This document shows, piece after piece, positions 34,320 to 43,686 of a stretch of DNA of 64,000 nucleotides (positions within the stretch are counted from its first letter, which is position 1; each line of letters starts with the position of its first letter). The notes below the pieces were generated by a model, which searched no databases, had not been told where the DNA came from, and saw nothing but the letters and a program-made list of their open reading frames with translations. This DNA comes from Ignavibacteriota bacterium. GTDB taxonomy: Bacteria; Bacteroidota; Ignavibacteria; Ignavibacteriales; Melioribacteraceae. The stretch lies in the NCBI GenBank assembly GCA_016708125.1, contig JADJGF010000001.1, positions 2,378,001 to 2,442,000 on the forward strand. The letters run 5' to 3'. The translations under genes were made by a program, and so were the position numbers.

Positions 34320-34412
34320 TACGTTTCCAAAGATGTAAATAAGTTGGTACGAAAATATGGTTATTATTTTTTTATTTCAATTTTTAATTAATGAGAAATG
34401 TATTATGAAATG

Positions 34413-34443
34413 AAAAAATCCCCAACTCTTAATGAATTGGGGA
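34413..34443 (-). terminator. terminator of the T9SS protein gene
   Basis: On the minus strand TCCCCAA (34437-34443) pairs with TTGGGGA (34419-34425) across an 11-base loop and is followed by TTTTTT (34413-34418). It lies just past the stop codon at 34455. Confidence 0.78.
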
Positions 34444-34454
34444 ATATGAAGAAA

Positions 34455-35606
34455 TTATTTTTGAAGAACCATCATTTTAGATTGCGAGAAAATTCCGGAT
34501 TGCAATTTGTAAATATAAACTCCAGAAGAAACTTTTTTATTCTCAAAATTTTCACCATTCCAATTAACAGAGTAATTTCCTTGTGAAAGATTTTCATTTA
34601 ACAAAGTTTTTACCAATTGACCGAGGGAATTAAAAATATCAATTCGTACGTTTTCGTTTTTCGCAATGCTGAAATTTATATTTGTAGAAGGATTAAACGG
34701 ATTCGGATAATTATTTTCCAATTTAAATTGAGTAAAATTATTTTGATTTTGAGTTGAAGTAGTTTCATTCCATCCGGAAAGTTTTGCCCAAAGCCACCAA
34801 GCTGCATAAGCTTTTTGATTTCCATTTAAAGCTTGCGAATGTGCAGCTGAACAATTGTACCAATCAACATTTTCTATATGGGAATTTTGCCATTCGATTG
34901 CCCAATTTGCATTTTGGGTACCGTTTCCATCGCTGTCATAATCACAATTATCATTTGGATATTTATCACCAAAATAATTTCCATCGGGATCGTAACTTTC
35001 AATATCGGCAAAATCAAAAAGAATTTTATTATTTGTAATGCAATAATTTCTGATTTGTTCATTTCGTAAATGTAAATTTCCTTCCAAACCTGAGCCGTCG
35101 AGATGTCCAGTCATATAAACAAATTTTACATTCGGGAAATCACTTTCAAGTTGTGTCATCAAATTTAAGTAAGTATTTATATCTACTTCAGAAGCCGAAC
35201 TTGCTTGTCCGCACCAAGACCACATCACAACATTTACATTAGAATTTTGAGAATTGTTTAGATAAGTTCTTGTTCGTTCTGCCCAAGTTGTACGATCTGG
35301 ATTTCCCAAATCTCCATCTACAAAATAATCATCAATATCCAAAAAACCTTCATCAGTTCCATCGTGAAAATTAAATAAACCATTTCCATTCATAAATTCA
35401 TCTAAATTTTCCATTCCGGAAATTATTTGGCTTCCGTGAGATGTGTGTCCATATGCAACATGCAATTTATTTTTTGCTTCAATGATTGCTGATTCCGGAA
35501 TTTGATTAATATCTGTGCAATTGTGATTTGCTATAATTCCTTGAGCGAAAAAATAATTTGTTAATGTTAAGAAAAGTGCAAAAAATTTAAGTAAAGAATT
35601 CTTCAT
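34455..35606 (-). CDS. T9SS-secreted protein of unknown function
   Basis: This 383-residue protein has a signal peptide (1-22, 'YFFAQG') and a conserved-looking domain of about 260 residues with 'VAYGHTSHGSQI', 'VVMWSWCGQAS', 'FVYMTGHLDGSG' and 'NQIRNYC'-like 'NEQIRNYCITN'. The arrangement of Gly-His, Ser and Asp is reminiscent of SGNH-type hydrolases but is not a proven match. The C-terminus is a T9SS type A domain ('ENNYPNPFNPSTNINF', 'GQLVKTLLNENL', 'GVYIYKLQ'). It is probably surface-exposed or released. The internal ATG at 35606, with a GAGG site 5 bases upstream, gives the better signal peptide than the ATG at 35630. Confidence 0.82.
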   Translation of the reverse strand: MKNSLLKFFALFLTLTNYFFAQGIIANHNCTDINQIPESAIIEAKNKLHVAYGHTSHGSQIISGMENLDEFMNGNGLFNFHDGTDEGFLDIDDYFVDGDLGNPDRTTWAERTRTYLNNSQNSNVNVVMWSWCGQASSASEVDINTYLNLMTQLESDFPNVKFVYMTGHLDGSGLEGNLHLRNEQIRNYCITNNKILFDFADIESYDPDGNYFGDKYPNDNCDYDSDGNGTQNANWAIEWQNSHIENVDWYNCSAAHSQALNGNQKAYAAWWLWAKLSGWNETTSTQNQNNFTQFKLENNYPNPFNPSTNINFSIAKNENVRIDIFNSLGQLVKTLLNENLSQGNYSVNWNGENFENKKVSSGVYIYKLQSGIFSQSKMMVLQK

Positions 35607-35865
35607 CAAAGCCTCAACTTTATTTTTCATTATTTATTGCAAAAATTAAACCAAACTAAAAACTCATTTGAATTGATAAATTTCAGTTGATATAATATTA
35701 GTATGTAAAAATTACTTGTAGAAATTATCGATTTATGAAATTTATTATGAGAAACTAATAATCAATATGGGAAATTTAAATTGTTATGAAATGAGAAATA
35801 TTTTAATATTATTATCAGTGAAAAAAATATCCATATTTTTGTAAATAACATCTAAGGAATTTAAA

Positions 35866-37392
35866 ATGAAAAAGCATCAATTAATAATTTCATTTTTATT
35901 ATTGTTTTTTTATAACATAAACGCACAATCACTTCCAAAATTTATTGCAGACAGTTTGGATAATTACATAGAAAGGGGAACGCAAAATTGGGAAATTCCC
36001 GGAGTTGCGGTTTTAATTGTAAAAGATGGAAAAATAGTTTTCGAAAAAGGTTACGGTGTAACTGAATTAGGAACACAAAATAAAGTTGATAAAAATACTT
36101 TGTTCATGATTGGATCAAACACTAAAGCCTTTACCGGATCTGCTTTGGCTTTGCTTGAACACGAACAAAAATTAAAACTTGATGATAAGGTAATTAAATA
36201 TCTTCCGGATTTTAAAATGAAAGACAGCTGGATAAATAATGAACTAAATTTGCAAGATATTGTTTCTCACAGAATGGGAATGGAAACATTTCAAGGTGAT
36301 TTTATCTATTGGACTTCAGATTTGTCAAGCGATGAAGTTATAGAGAAATTTGGATTGCTAACACCAAAATATAATTTTAGAACAAAATATGGTTATACCA
36401 ATGCCGGTTATGCAATTGCCGGAAAAGTGATAGAAAAAATTTCAAATCAAACTTGGGGAGAATTTTTAAAAAACAAAACTTTCAAACCATTAGAAATGGA
36501 AAATACAGTTGCATATTCTCAAGAATTTATAAATTGTACGAATATTGCAAAACCTCATTCATTTGTAAATAATAAAATGAGTTTATTGGATTTACAAAAC
36601 ATTGATAATCTTGCTCCGGCCGGAAGTATCGGATCATCAATAAATGATATGAGTCATTGGGTACTTGCTCAGCTTGATAGCGGAAAATTTAACGGAGAAA
36701 AAATAATTCCTTTTTCTGTTATTCAAAAAACAAGACAGCCATTAACAATTGAGCGAAGAGTTAAACATCCTTATAATAAAACTCATTATTCTTTATATGG
36801 AATGGGCTGGGGATTGCAAGATTATGAAGGAAGAGAAATTATTTCTCACACCGGCGGAGTAAACGGATTTTTAACTTCTGTAACATTAATGCCGGAGGAA
36901 AAACTTGGAATTGTTGTACTAACCAACAACGACCAAAATGCTCTATTTTATTCTTTGCGTTGGGAAATTCTTGATGCATTTTTAAATCTTCCATACAGAA
37001 ATTATGATTCAACTTATTATGCCGAAGAATTGAAGGATAGAAACAAAATGCGAATAAGATTAAAAGAAATTCAAGATTCTGTAAAAATGAATATTAAATC
37101 GGAAATTGGTTTATCGGATTTTGAAGGTAAGTATGAAAATGAAGTTTATGGTTTTGGAGAGTTAACAAAAAATGAAAATTCATTAGAACTAAAATTAGAA
37201 CACCATTCTAAATTAATTGGAAAGTTAGAATATATTGGAAACAATAGATTTTTCTGTACGTATTCAGATCCAACATACGGAAAAAAAGTTTTTCAGTTTT
37301 ATGTAAAAGAGGGAAAAGTAATTTCATTTGATTTATATGTTGATAATTTTGTTGATTATCAACCTTATAATTTTGTAAAAATTATTGAATAG
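35866..37392 (+). CDS. secreted serine hydrolase, class C beta-lactamase/DUF3471 type
   Basis: This 508-residue protein has a signal peptide (about 1-20) and a serine beta-lactamase-like fold with the nucleophile Ser84 in 'GSNTKAFTG' (SxxK, Lys87). 'YGYTNAGYAIAG' carries the Tyr of the YxN motif, and 'HTGGVNGF' is the K/HTG motif. A C-terminal DUF3471-like domain of about 100 residues follows. Such proteins act on D-Ala peptides or esters rather than antibiotics in most cases. A TATTTTTG element at 35834-35841 matches a -7 promoter box, but no TTG is correctly spaced upstream. Confidence 0.88.
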   Translation: MKKHQLIISFLLLFFYNINAQSLPKFIADSLDNYIERGTQNWEIPGVAVLIVKDGKIVFEKGYGVTELGTQNKVDKNTLFMIGSNTKAFTGSALALLEHEQKLKLDDKVIKYLPDFKMKDSWINNELNLQDIVSHRMGMETFQGDFIYWTSDLSSDEVIEKFGLLTPKYNFRTKYGYTNAGYAIAGKVIEKISNQTWGEFLKNKTFKPLEMENTVAYSQEFINCTNIAKPHSFVNNKMSLLDLQNIDNLAPAGSIGSSINDMSHWVLAQLDSGKFNGEKIIPFSVIQKTRQPLTIERRVKHPYNKTHYSLYGMGWGLQDYEGREIISHTGGVNGFLTSVTLMPEEKLGIVVLTNNDQNALFYSLRWEILDAFLNLPYRNYDSTYYAEELKDRNKMRIRLKEIQDSVKMNIKSEIGLSDFEGKYENEVYGFGELTKNENSLELKLEHHSKLIGKLEYIGNNRFFCTYSDPTYGKKVFQFYVKEGKVISFDLYVDNFVDYQPYNFVKIIE

Positions 37393-37429
37393 TCATATAA
37401 TTTTTTTGATGAATAAATAATTTTACATT

Positions 37430-40400
37430 TTATAAAATTGGTCTCAGCCATTTTTCTATTTCTTCAATAGAAACATTTTTCCTTTTTGCATAATCTTCAA
37501 CTTGATCTTGAAGAATATTTCCCACAGAAAAATATTTTGCTTCGGGATTTGCAAAATATAATCCGCAAATAGAAGCCGGCGGATTCATAGCTAAATTTTC
37601 TGTCAATGAAATTCCAATATTTTTTTCTACATCTAACAAATTAAATAAAGTAATTTTTTCAGTATGATCAGGTTGAGCCGGATATCCCGGCGCTGGACGA
37701 ATTCCAGTATATTTTTCTTTAATTAAATCATCCTTTGATATTTCTTCATTTTTTGCGTAACCCCAAATTTCTTTTCTAACTTTTTGATGCAATAATTCCG
37801 CATAAGCTTCAGCTAATCGATCAGCTAAAGCTTTTACCATAATTGCATTATAATCATCGTGATCTTTTTCAAATTTCTCGACTAATTCTTTTGAGCCAAT
37901 TCCGGCAGTATCTGCAAACAATCCAATATAATCTTTAATGTTAGAACTTTGCGGTGCAATAAAATCAGATAGTGCTAAATTTGGAAATTTATTTTGTTTA
38001 TCATTTTGCTGTCGTAAAGTATGAAAAGTCGAAATTACTTTGTTACTATTTTCATTTTCGAATAATAAAATATCATCTTCAAAACTATTTGCTGAAAAGA
38101 TTTTACATATACTTTTTACGGTCAATAATTTTTCTGAAATAATTATATCCAATAATTTATTTGCATCATCAAAAAGTTTTTTTGCTTCATTTCCATATTT
38201 TTCATTTTCAAAAATTGACGGATATTTTCCTTTCAATTCCCAAGTAATAAAGAATGGTGTCCAATCAATATATTCTCTTAATTGCTCTAATGGAAAATTT
38301 TGCTCGATTATTAAATCAAAATTATTTGGTTTTGTTATTTCAATTTCATTCCAATTCAATTCTAATTTATTTTTTCTTGCTTCATCAAGACTAATTAAAT
38401 TTTGGGTATTGTGTTTTCTTGAATGATTCTCGCGAATTAAATTATATTGATCAGAAATATTTTGAGTGAAAATATCTTTACTATTTTGATTTAATAATTT
38501 TCCTGCAACTGCAACAGCTTTCGATGCATCCAAAACATGAATTACCGGTCCAGAATAATTTTCATCAATTTTTACAGAAGTATGAACTTTAGAAGTTGTT
38601 GCTCCGCCAATTAATAGCGGCAAATTAAATTTTTCTCTTTCTAATTCTTTTGCTACGTGAATCATTTCATCAAGCGAAGGAGTTATCAATCCACTTAATC
38701 CAATAATATCAACATTTTCATCTTTCGCTTTGGAAATAATATGTTCGGAAGGAACCATAACGCCAAGATCAATAATATCATAATTGTTGCAGCTTAGTAC
38801 AACTCCCACAATATTTTTACCGATATCGTGAACATCTCCTTTTACGGTTGCAAGTAAAATCTTTCCGGCTTTTTTAATTTCACCGGTTGACCTTTGTTCC
38901 TCTTCAATAAACGGAATTAAATATGCGACTGCTTTTTTCATAACTCGTGCACTTTTTACTACTTGTGGTAAAAACATTTTCCCCGAGCCAAATAAATCAC
39001 CAACTTTGTTCATTCCGTTCATCATCGGACCTTCAATAATATCAAGAGGCGATTTGAATTTTTTACGAGCTTCTTCAATATCTGACTCAATAAAATTGTC
39101 TATTCCTTTGATTAAAGAATGTTCCAATCGACTTTCAATATTAGCGTTTCGCCATTCATCAACTTTAATTTCAGTTTTATTTTTTTGCTGAATTGATTGA
39201 GCAAACTCAATTAATATTTCTGTTGAATTATCATTTCTGTTTAAAATTACGTCTTCTACTAATTTCAGTAAGTCTTTTGGAATTTCTTCATAAATTTCTA
39301 ATTGTCCGGCATTTACAATTCCCATATCCATTCCGGCTTTAATTGCATGATACAAAAATGCCGAATGCATGGCTTCACGAACTGTATCATTCCCTCGAAA
39401 TGAAAAAGATAAATTGCTAACTCCACCGGAAACTTTTGCAAAAGGAAGATTTTGTTTAATCCATTTTGTTGCCTCAATAAAATCAACTGCGTAATTATTA
39501 TGTTCTTTAATTCCGGTTGCAATTGCAAAAATATTTGGATCAAAAATTATATCTTCCGGCGGGAAATTAATTTCTTCGGTTAAGATTTTATAAGCACGTT
39601 CACATATCTCAATTTTTCGTTCGTAAGAATCAGCTTGACCTTTTTCATTAAAAGCCATAACAATTACCGCCGATCTGTAATTTAAAACTTTTCTTGCATG
39701 ATCTTTAAAAATTTCTTCGCCTTCTTTCATACTTATGGAATTTACAATTCCTTTTCCTTGCAAACATTTTAAACCGGCTTCAATTACACTCCATTTTGAA
39801 GAATCTAACATAATCGGAACTTTAGCAATATCCGGTTCTGATGCAATTAAATTAAGGAATTTTGTGATTGCATTTTCCGCATCAATCATTGCGTCATCCA
39901 TATTTATATCAATAACTTGGGCACCATTTTCTACTTGATCACGAGCTACAGATAATGCTTCCGAATATTTTTCTTCTTTAATTAATCTTGCAAATTTTTT
40001 AGAGCCCATAACATTTGTGCGTTCGCCAATATTTATAAAGTTTGAATCGGGTCTTACAACTAAAGGCTCTAATCCGCTTAATGAAAGAAGTTTACTTTTC
40101 TCTTTTGGAATTCGCGGTTTGAATTGTTTTGATATTTCCGTAAAAGCTTTAATGTGTTCGGGAGTTGTTCCGCAGCAGCCGCCGACAATATTGAAGTTTC
40201 CGTATTTCGCATATTCCGAAAGCACTTTGTACATTTGATTTGGTGTTTCATCATAATTTCCAAATTCATTCGGTAATCCGGCATTTGGATAAATGCTTAC
40301 AAAACAACTTGCAAGATCAGATATTTCTTGAATAAACGGACGCATTTGAGTTGGACCTAATGAACAATTTAACCCAACACTTAATAAATTTGGTGTGTGA

Positions 40401-41110
40401 GAAATTGAGTGCCAAAAAGCTTCAAATGTTTGTCCGGAAAGTGTTCTGCCGCTTTGATCAACAATAGTTCCGGAAATCATTATTGGCAAATTAATTTTCT
40501 TTTCTTGAAAATATTGTTGAGCAGCAAAAAGTGCAGACTTTGCGTTCAATGTATCTGTAATTGTTTCAATCAAAATAATATCAACACCGCCATCAACCAA
40601 TCCACGAATTTGATCATAATATGAATTTTTCATTTCATCAAAAGTTAAAGCTCTTGCTCCGGGATCTTCAACTTTGGATGACATTGAAAGAGTTTTGTTA
40701 GTTGGACCAATAGAACCAGCAACAAATCTGGGTTTAGCTGAATTTTGTTTTGTAAATTCTTCTGCAATTTCTTTCGCAATTTTTGCTGATTGAAAATTAA
40801 TATCATAAACAAATTTTTCCATTCCATAATCAGCTTGAGAAATTGAAGTTGCATTAAATGTATTTGTTTCAATAATATCAGCACCAGCTTCAAGATAAAG
40901 TTTATGAATTTCTTTAATAATATTTGGCTGAGTTATGGAAAGTAAATCATTATCACCACGCAAAGTTTTTGGATGATTTTTAAATTGTTCACCTCGAAAA
41001 TCTGATTCGGTAAATTTGTATCTCTGAATCAAACTTCCCATTGCGCCATCAAGAATTAGAATTCGTTTTTCTAAAATTTGTTTTATTGTTTGGAATTTAT
41101 TTATAAACAT
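37430..41110 (-). CDS. metH: cobalamin-dependent methionine synthase
   Basis: This 1226-residue enzyme transfers methyl from methyltetrahydrofolate to homocysteine via B12. Domains in order are: homocysteine-binding ('ILDGAMGSLIQRY' to the zinc site 'GGCCGTTPEHI', about 10-330); pterin-binding ('NIGERTNVMGSKKF'); B12-binding ('GDVHDIGKNIVGVVLSC', with the His lower ligand); and the SAM-binding activation domain ('YTGIRPAPGYPAQPDHTEK', C-terminal). The ATG at 41110 is chosen, since the extension to 41179 overlaps the nuclease gene. It starts one base after the stop codon of that gene (TAAAATG). Confidence 0.94.
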   Translation of the reverse strand: MFINKFQTIKQILEKRILILDGAMGSLIQRYKFTESDFRGEQFKNHPKTLRGDNDLLSITQPNIIKEIHKLYLEAGADIIETNTFNATSISQADYGMEKFVYDINFQSAKIAKEIAEEFTKQNSAKPRFVAGSIGPTNKTLSMSSKVEDPGARALTFDEMKNSYYDQIRGLVDGGVDIILIETITDTLNAKSALFAAQQYFQEKKINLPIMISGTIVDQSGRTLSGQTFEAFWHSISHTPNLLSVGLNCSLGPTQMRPFIQEISDLASCFVSIYPNAGLPNEFGNYDETPNQMYKVLSEYAKYGNFNIVGGCCGTTPEHIKAFTEISKQFKPRIPKEKSKLLSLSGLEPLVVRPDSNFINIGERTNVMGSKKFARLIKEEKYSEALSVARDQVENGAQVIDINMDDAMIDAENAITKFLNLIASEPDIAKVPIMLDSSKWSVIEAGLKCLQGKGIVNSISMKEGEEIFKDHARKVLNYRSAVIVMAFNEKGQADSYERKIEICERAYKILTEEINFPPEDIIFDPNIFAIATGIKEHNNYAVDFIEATKWIKQNLPFAKVSGGVSNLSFSFRGNDTVREAMHSAFLYHAIKAGMDMGIVNAGQLEIYEEIPKDLLKLVEDVILNRNDNSTEILIEFAQSIQQKNKTEIKVDEWRNANIESRLEHSLIKGIDNFIESDIEEARKKFKSPLDIIEGPMMNGMNKVGDLFGSGKMFLPQVVKSARVMKKAVAYLIPFIEEEQRSTGEIKKAGKILLATVKGDVHDIGKNIVGVVLSCNNYDIIDLGVMVPSEHIISKAKDENVDIIGLSGLITPSLDEMIHVAKELEREKFNLPLLIGGATTSKVHTSVKIDENYSGPVIHVLDASKAVAVAGKLLNQNSKDIFTQNISDQYNLIRENHSRKHNTQNLISLDEARKNKLELNWNEIEITKPNNFDLIIEQNFPLEQLREYIDWTPFFITWELKGKYPSIFENEKYGNEAKKLFDDANKLLDIIISEKLLTVKSICKIFSANSFEDDILLFENENSNKVISTFHTLRQQNDKQNKFPNLALSDFIAPQSSNIKDYIGLFADTAGIGSKELVEKFEKDHDDYNAIMVKALADRLAEAYAELLHQKVRKEIWGYAKNEEISKDDLIKEKYTGIRPAPGYPAQPDHTEKITLFNLLDVEKNIGISLTENLAMNPPASICGLYFANPEAKYFSVGNILQDQVEDYAKRKNVSIEEIEKWLRPIL

Positions 41111-41111
41111 T

Positions 41112-42158
41112 TTATTTACCATTTGAAGTATTTTCTGAAATATTTTTTGCAAGTAAAATTGCTTTTTGCAGCTTATCAATTAAAATATTTTTTGAAGGTA
41201 ATTTTGTTAAATATTCGGCAACTTTTATTTGTTTATTATTATCCAGAAGTAAATATTTTATTTGTTCCGTAGATTTTTCACTGCACAAAATTAAACCAAT
41301 TGGCTGGTTTTCATCTTCCTTCTTTTCATTTTTCTCAAGCCAGCGTAAATAAAGTTCCATTTGACCTTTATAAGCGGCTTTAAACTTTCCTAATTTTAAA
41401 TCAATTACAACTAAACATTTTAGTGTTCTATGATAAAAAAGCAGATCAATATAAAAATCTTCATTATCGATTATTATTCTTTTTTGACGAGCAAGAAACG
41501 CAAAATCAGTTCCCAATTCCGTAATGAAATTTTGCAGATTTAATAATATTGCCGATTCAAGATCTTTTTCACTAAATGAATTGTGGAGACCTAAAAAATC
41601 CAAAATATAAGGATCTCTAAAGGCTAAATCTGGTGTAATTTGATTTTCATTTTTTAGTTTTTGTAAATCATTAATTATTGTTTCTTCAGGTTTTTTGCTT
41701 ATTGCTGTTCTTTCGAATAATAGACTTTCTACTTTATCTTGTAAAGTTCTTACACTCCATTTTTCATGAACACACATTTGGATATAAAACTCACGTTTAA
41801 TTTTGTCTTCTATATAAATAATATTTCTGATATGAGTCCATGTTAATTGTCTACTCAGTGAGTAGACAAATTCCAAAGAATTATATAATTCACTGAACTT
41901 AATAAAGTTGTGAAGATTTTGCTTGCTAAATCCCTTTCCATAATAATTTGTAAGTTTTTCACTTAAATCTAAAACAATGTTCTTACCATAATCAGCCCGC
42001 TTACTTAACAAAATATCTTCATTAATTTTTTTCCCAATATTCCAGTATAAAATTGTAAGCTCACTATTGATATTAATAGCTGCTTGTTTTCTAGAGTTTT
42101 CAATTAACTCAACAATTGAACTAAGTAAAGTTATATTTTGTTTTTTTGAGATCGCCAT
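41112..42158 (-). CDS. DUF1016/YhcG-type PDDEXK nuclease-domain protein
   Basis: This 348-residue protein has an N-terminal DUF1016 helix-rich half ('LYWNIGKKINEDIL', 'GKGFSKQNLHNFIKF', 'LSWTHIRNI'-like 'LTWTHIRNIIYIED'). The C-terminal half is a PDDEXK-like nuclease ('FYIDLLFYHRTLKCLVVIDLKLGKF', in which Asp...Asp-x-Lys form the core). YhcG-family proteins are found in mobile or defence contexts and some form parts of restriction-type or phage-associated loci. Here it lies directly upstream of metH and is probably cotranscribed with it, an unexpected partnership with no clear biochemical link. Confidence 0.87.
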   Translation of the reverse strand: MAISKKQNITLLSSIVELIENSRKQAAININSELTILYWNIGKKINEDILLSKRADYGKNIVLDLSEKLTNYYGKGFSKQNLHNFIKFSELYNSLEFVYSLSRQLTWTHIRNIIYIEDKIKREFYIQMCVHEKWSVRTLQDKVESLLFERTAISKKPEETIINDLQKLKNENQITPDLAFRDPYILDFLGLHNSFSEKDLESAILLNLQNFITELGTDFAFLARQKRIIIDNEDFYIDLLFYHRTLKCLVVIDLKLGKFKAAYKGQMELYLRWLEKNEKKEDENQPIGLILCSEKSTEQIKYLLLDNNKQIKVAEYLTKLPSKNILIDKLQKAILLAKNISENTSNGK

Positions 42159-42272
42159 TAAAAACAGCTCGAAGAAATTATATTATCGATTTATTTATTC
42201 ATATTTTACATCTAAATATAATATAACTAATTTTGAAAGTAATTATTTTGAACAAAAATTAAAGAGGTTAAA

Positions 42273-43247
42273 ATGATAATAGTTACCGGCGGAGCTGGCT
42301 TTATTGGGAGCGCAATTGTTTGGAAATTAAACAAAATTGGAATTGATGATATTATAATTGTTGATCATCTTGGTGAAAGTGAAAAATGGAAAAATTTAGT
42401 TGGATTAAAATATTTAGATATTTTTCATAAAGATGAATTTCTTGAAATTATAAATGATGATTCTTTGGGTTACAAAGTTGATACGATTTTTCATCTTGGA
42501 GCTTGCTCTGCAACAACAGAAAAAGATGCAGATTATTTACTTTACAATAATTTTAAGTATACAAAAACTTTAGCTGAATATTGTTTGGAAAATGAAGCAA
42601 AGTTTATTTATGCTTCAAGTGCGGCAACATACGGAAACGGAGAAAATGGTTATGATGATAAAGAAGAAAATTTAAATTCTTTGAAGCCGTTAAATATGTA
42701 TGGATACTCAAAACATATGTTTGATTTGTGGGCACAGAAAATGAAAGTTGCTGATAAAATTGTTGGATTAAAATATTTTAATGTTTTTGGTCCAAATGAA
42801 TTTCACAAAGGTGATATGAGAAGCATTGTGCATAAGGCTTTTGGTCAAATACAAGAAACGGGAAAAGTGAAATTGTTTAAATCTTATAATCCAAATTATG
42901 AAGACGGAAAACAAATGCGAGATTTTATTTACATAAAAGATGCGGTTGATATGACTTTACATTTTTTCGAAAATAAAAATGTTAATGGTTTATTCAATGT
43001 TGGAACTGGAATTGCACGAACTTGGATTGATTTAGTTTCTTCAATATTTATTGCAATGGATTTAAAACCCAATATTGAAATTATTGATATGCCGGAAATT
43101 TTACGTGGAAAATATCAATATTTTACAGAAGCAAAAATAGATAAAATTAGAAACGCTGGATTCAAAAATGAAATTACTTCTTTGGAAAAATCAGTGGAAG
43201 ATTATGTGAAAGAATACCTTAAAAAAGAAAAACATTTGGCTAGTTAA
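42273..43247 (+). CDS. hldD: ADP-L-glycero-D-manno-heptose 6-epimerase
   Basis: This 324-residue short-chain dehydrogenase-type epimerase is for the heptose of the LPS core. It has the NADP loop 'GGAGFIGSAIVWKL', the catalytic 'YASSAATYG', the Tyr/Lys pair in 'MYGYSKHMFD', and 'GLKYFNVFGPNEFHKGDMRS', which is diagnostic for HldD versus GalE-type epimerases. The AGAGG ribosome site precedes the ATG. Its stop codon lies in the left inverted repeat of the following four-helix-bundle element. Confidence 0.91.
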   Translation: MIIVTGGAGFIGSAIVWKLNKIGIDDIIIVDHLGESEKWKNLVGLKYLDIFHKDEFLEIINDDSLGYKVDTIFHLGACSATTEKDADYLLYNNFKYTKTLAEYCLENEAKFIYASSAATYGNGENGYDDKEENLNSLKPLNMYGYSKHMFDLWAQKMKVADKIVGLKYFNVFGPNEFHKGDMRSIVHKAFGQIQETGKVKLFKSYNPNYEDGKQMRDFIYIKDAVDMTLHFFENKNVNGLFNVGTGIARTWIDLVSSIFIAMDLKPNIEIIDMPEILRGKYQYFTEAKIDKIRNAGFKNEITSLEKSVEDYVKEYLKKEKHLAS

Positions 43248-43684
43248 AAGTTAAAAAATAAAAGTCAAAAGTCGATTGAAATGAAAAATTCAAACAATCA
43301 ATTTAAAGAAGAATTTAAGAAAAGATTATATAAATTAACTTTAGAATTGATTCAATTTATTGAAACATTAGAAAAAGATTTAGTATCACGTCGGTTAGCC
43401 GATCAATTATTAAGATGTGGAACAAGTGTAATCGCAAATTATGTGGAAGGATTATCGGGAAGTTCCAAAAGAGATTTTGCAAAATTTATAAACATAGCTT
43501 TAAAATCTTCAAATGAATCTAAATTATGGTTGTCTTTATTAAAAGATAGCAAAAAAGCAGATTTAACTAAATCGAATTTATTGATTAAAGAATACGATGA
43601 AATTTCTAAAATATTAGCTTCGAGTTTAATTACTATGCGAAACAATCAAAAAGATTTTTAACTTTTATTTTTGGACTTTTAACT
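43242..43684 (+). mobile_element. IVS-like element: four-helix-bundle gene between 32-base inverted repeats
   Basis: Bases 43242-43273 and 43653-43684 are inverted copies that match at 28 of 32 positions and bound the four-helix-bundle gene at 43281-43661. The left copy overlaps the hldD stop codon and the right copy overlaps the stop codon of the inner gene, ending two bases before the Nudix start. The same protein family is encoded in intervening sequences of 23S rRNA, whose complementary ends form a stem cut by RNase III. The layout suggests a stand-alone relative of those elements in an mRNA. Mobility is inference. Confidence 0.5.
43281..43661 (+). CDS. four-helix-bundle protein (23S rRNA intervening-sequence family)
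   Basis: This 126-residue helical protein matches the TIGR02436 'four helix bundle protein' family: 'FKKRLYKLTLELIQFIETL', 'SRRLADQLLRCGTSVIANYVEG' and 'KRDFAKFINIALKSSNESKLWLSLL' are characteristic. Family members are found inside 23S rRNA intervening sequences and as solitary genes in many Bacteroidota. No biochemical activity is established. It is flanked by inverted repeats and lies between hldD and a Nudix gene on the same strand. Confidence 0.88.
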   Translation: MKNSNNQFKEEFKKRLYKLTLELIQFIETLEKDLVSRRLADQLLRCGTSVIANYVEGLSGSSKRDFAKFINIALKSSNESKLWLSLLKDSKKADLTKSNLLIKEYDEISKILASSLITMRNNQKDF

Positions 43685-43686
43685 TT

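Noticed and set aside
37430..41110. Several frames of 60-130 residues opposite metH
   Set aside because: They are antisense shadows caused by biased codon use; none has a ribosome site or recognisable domain.
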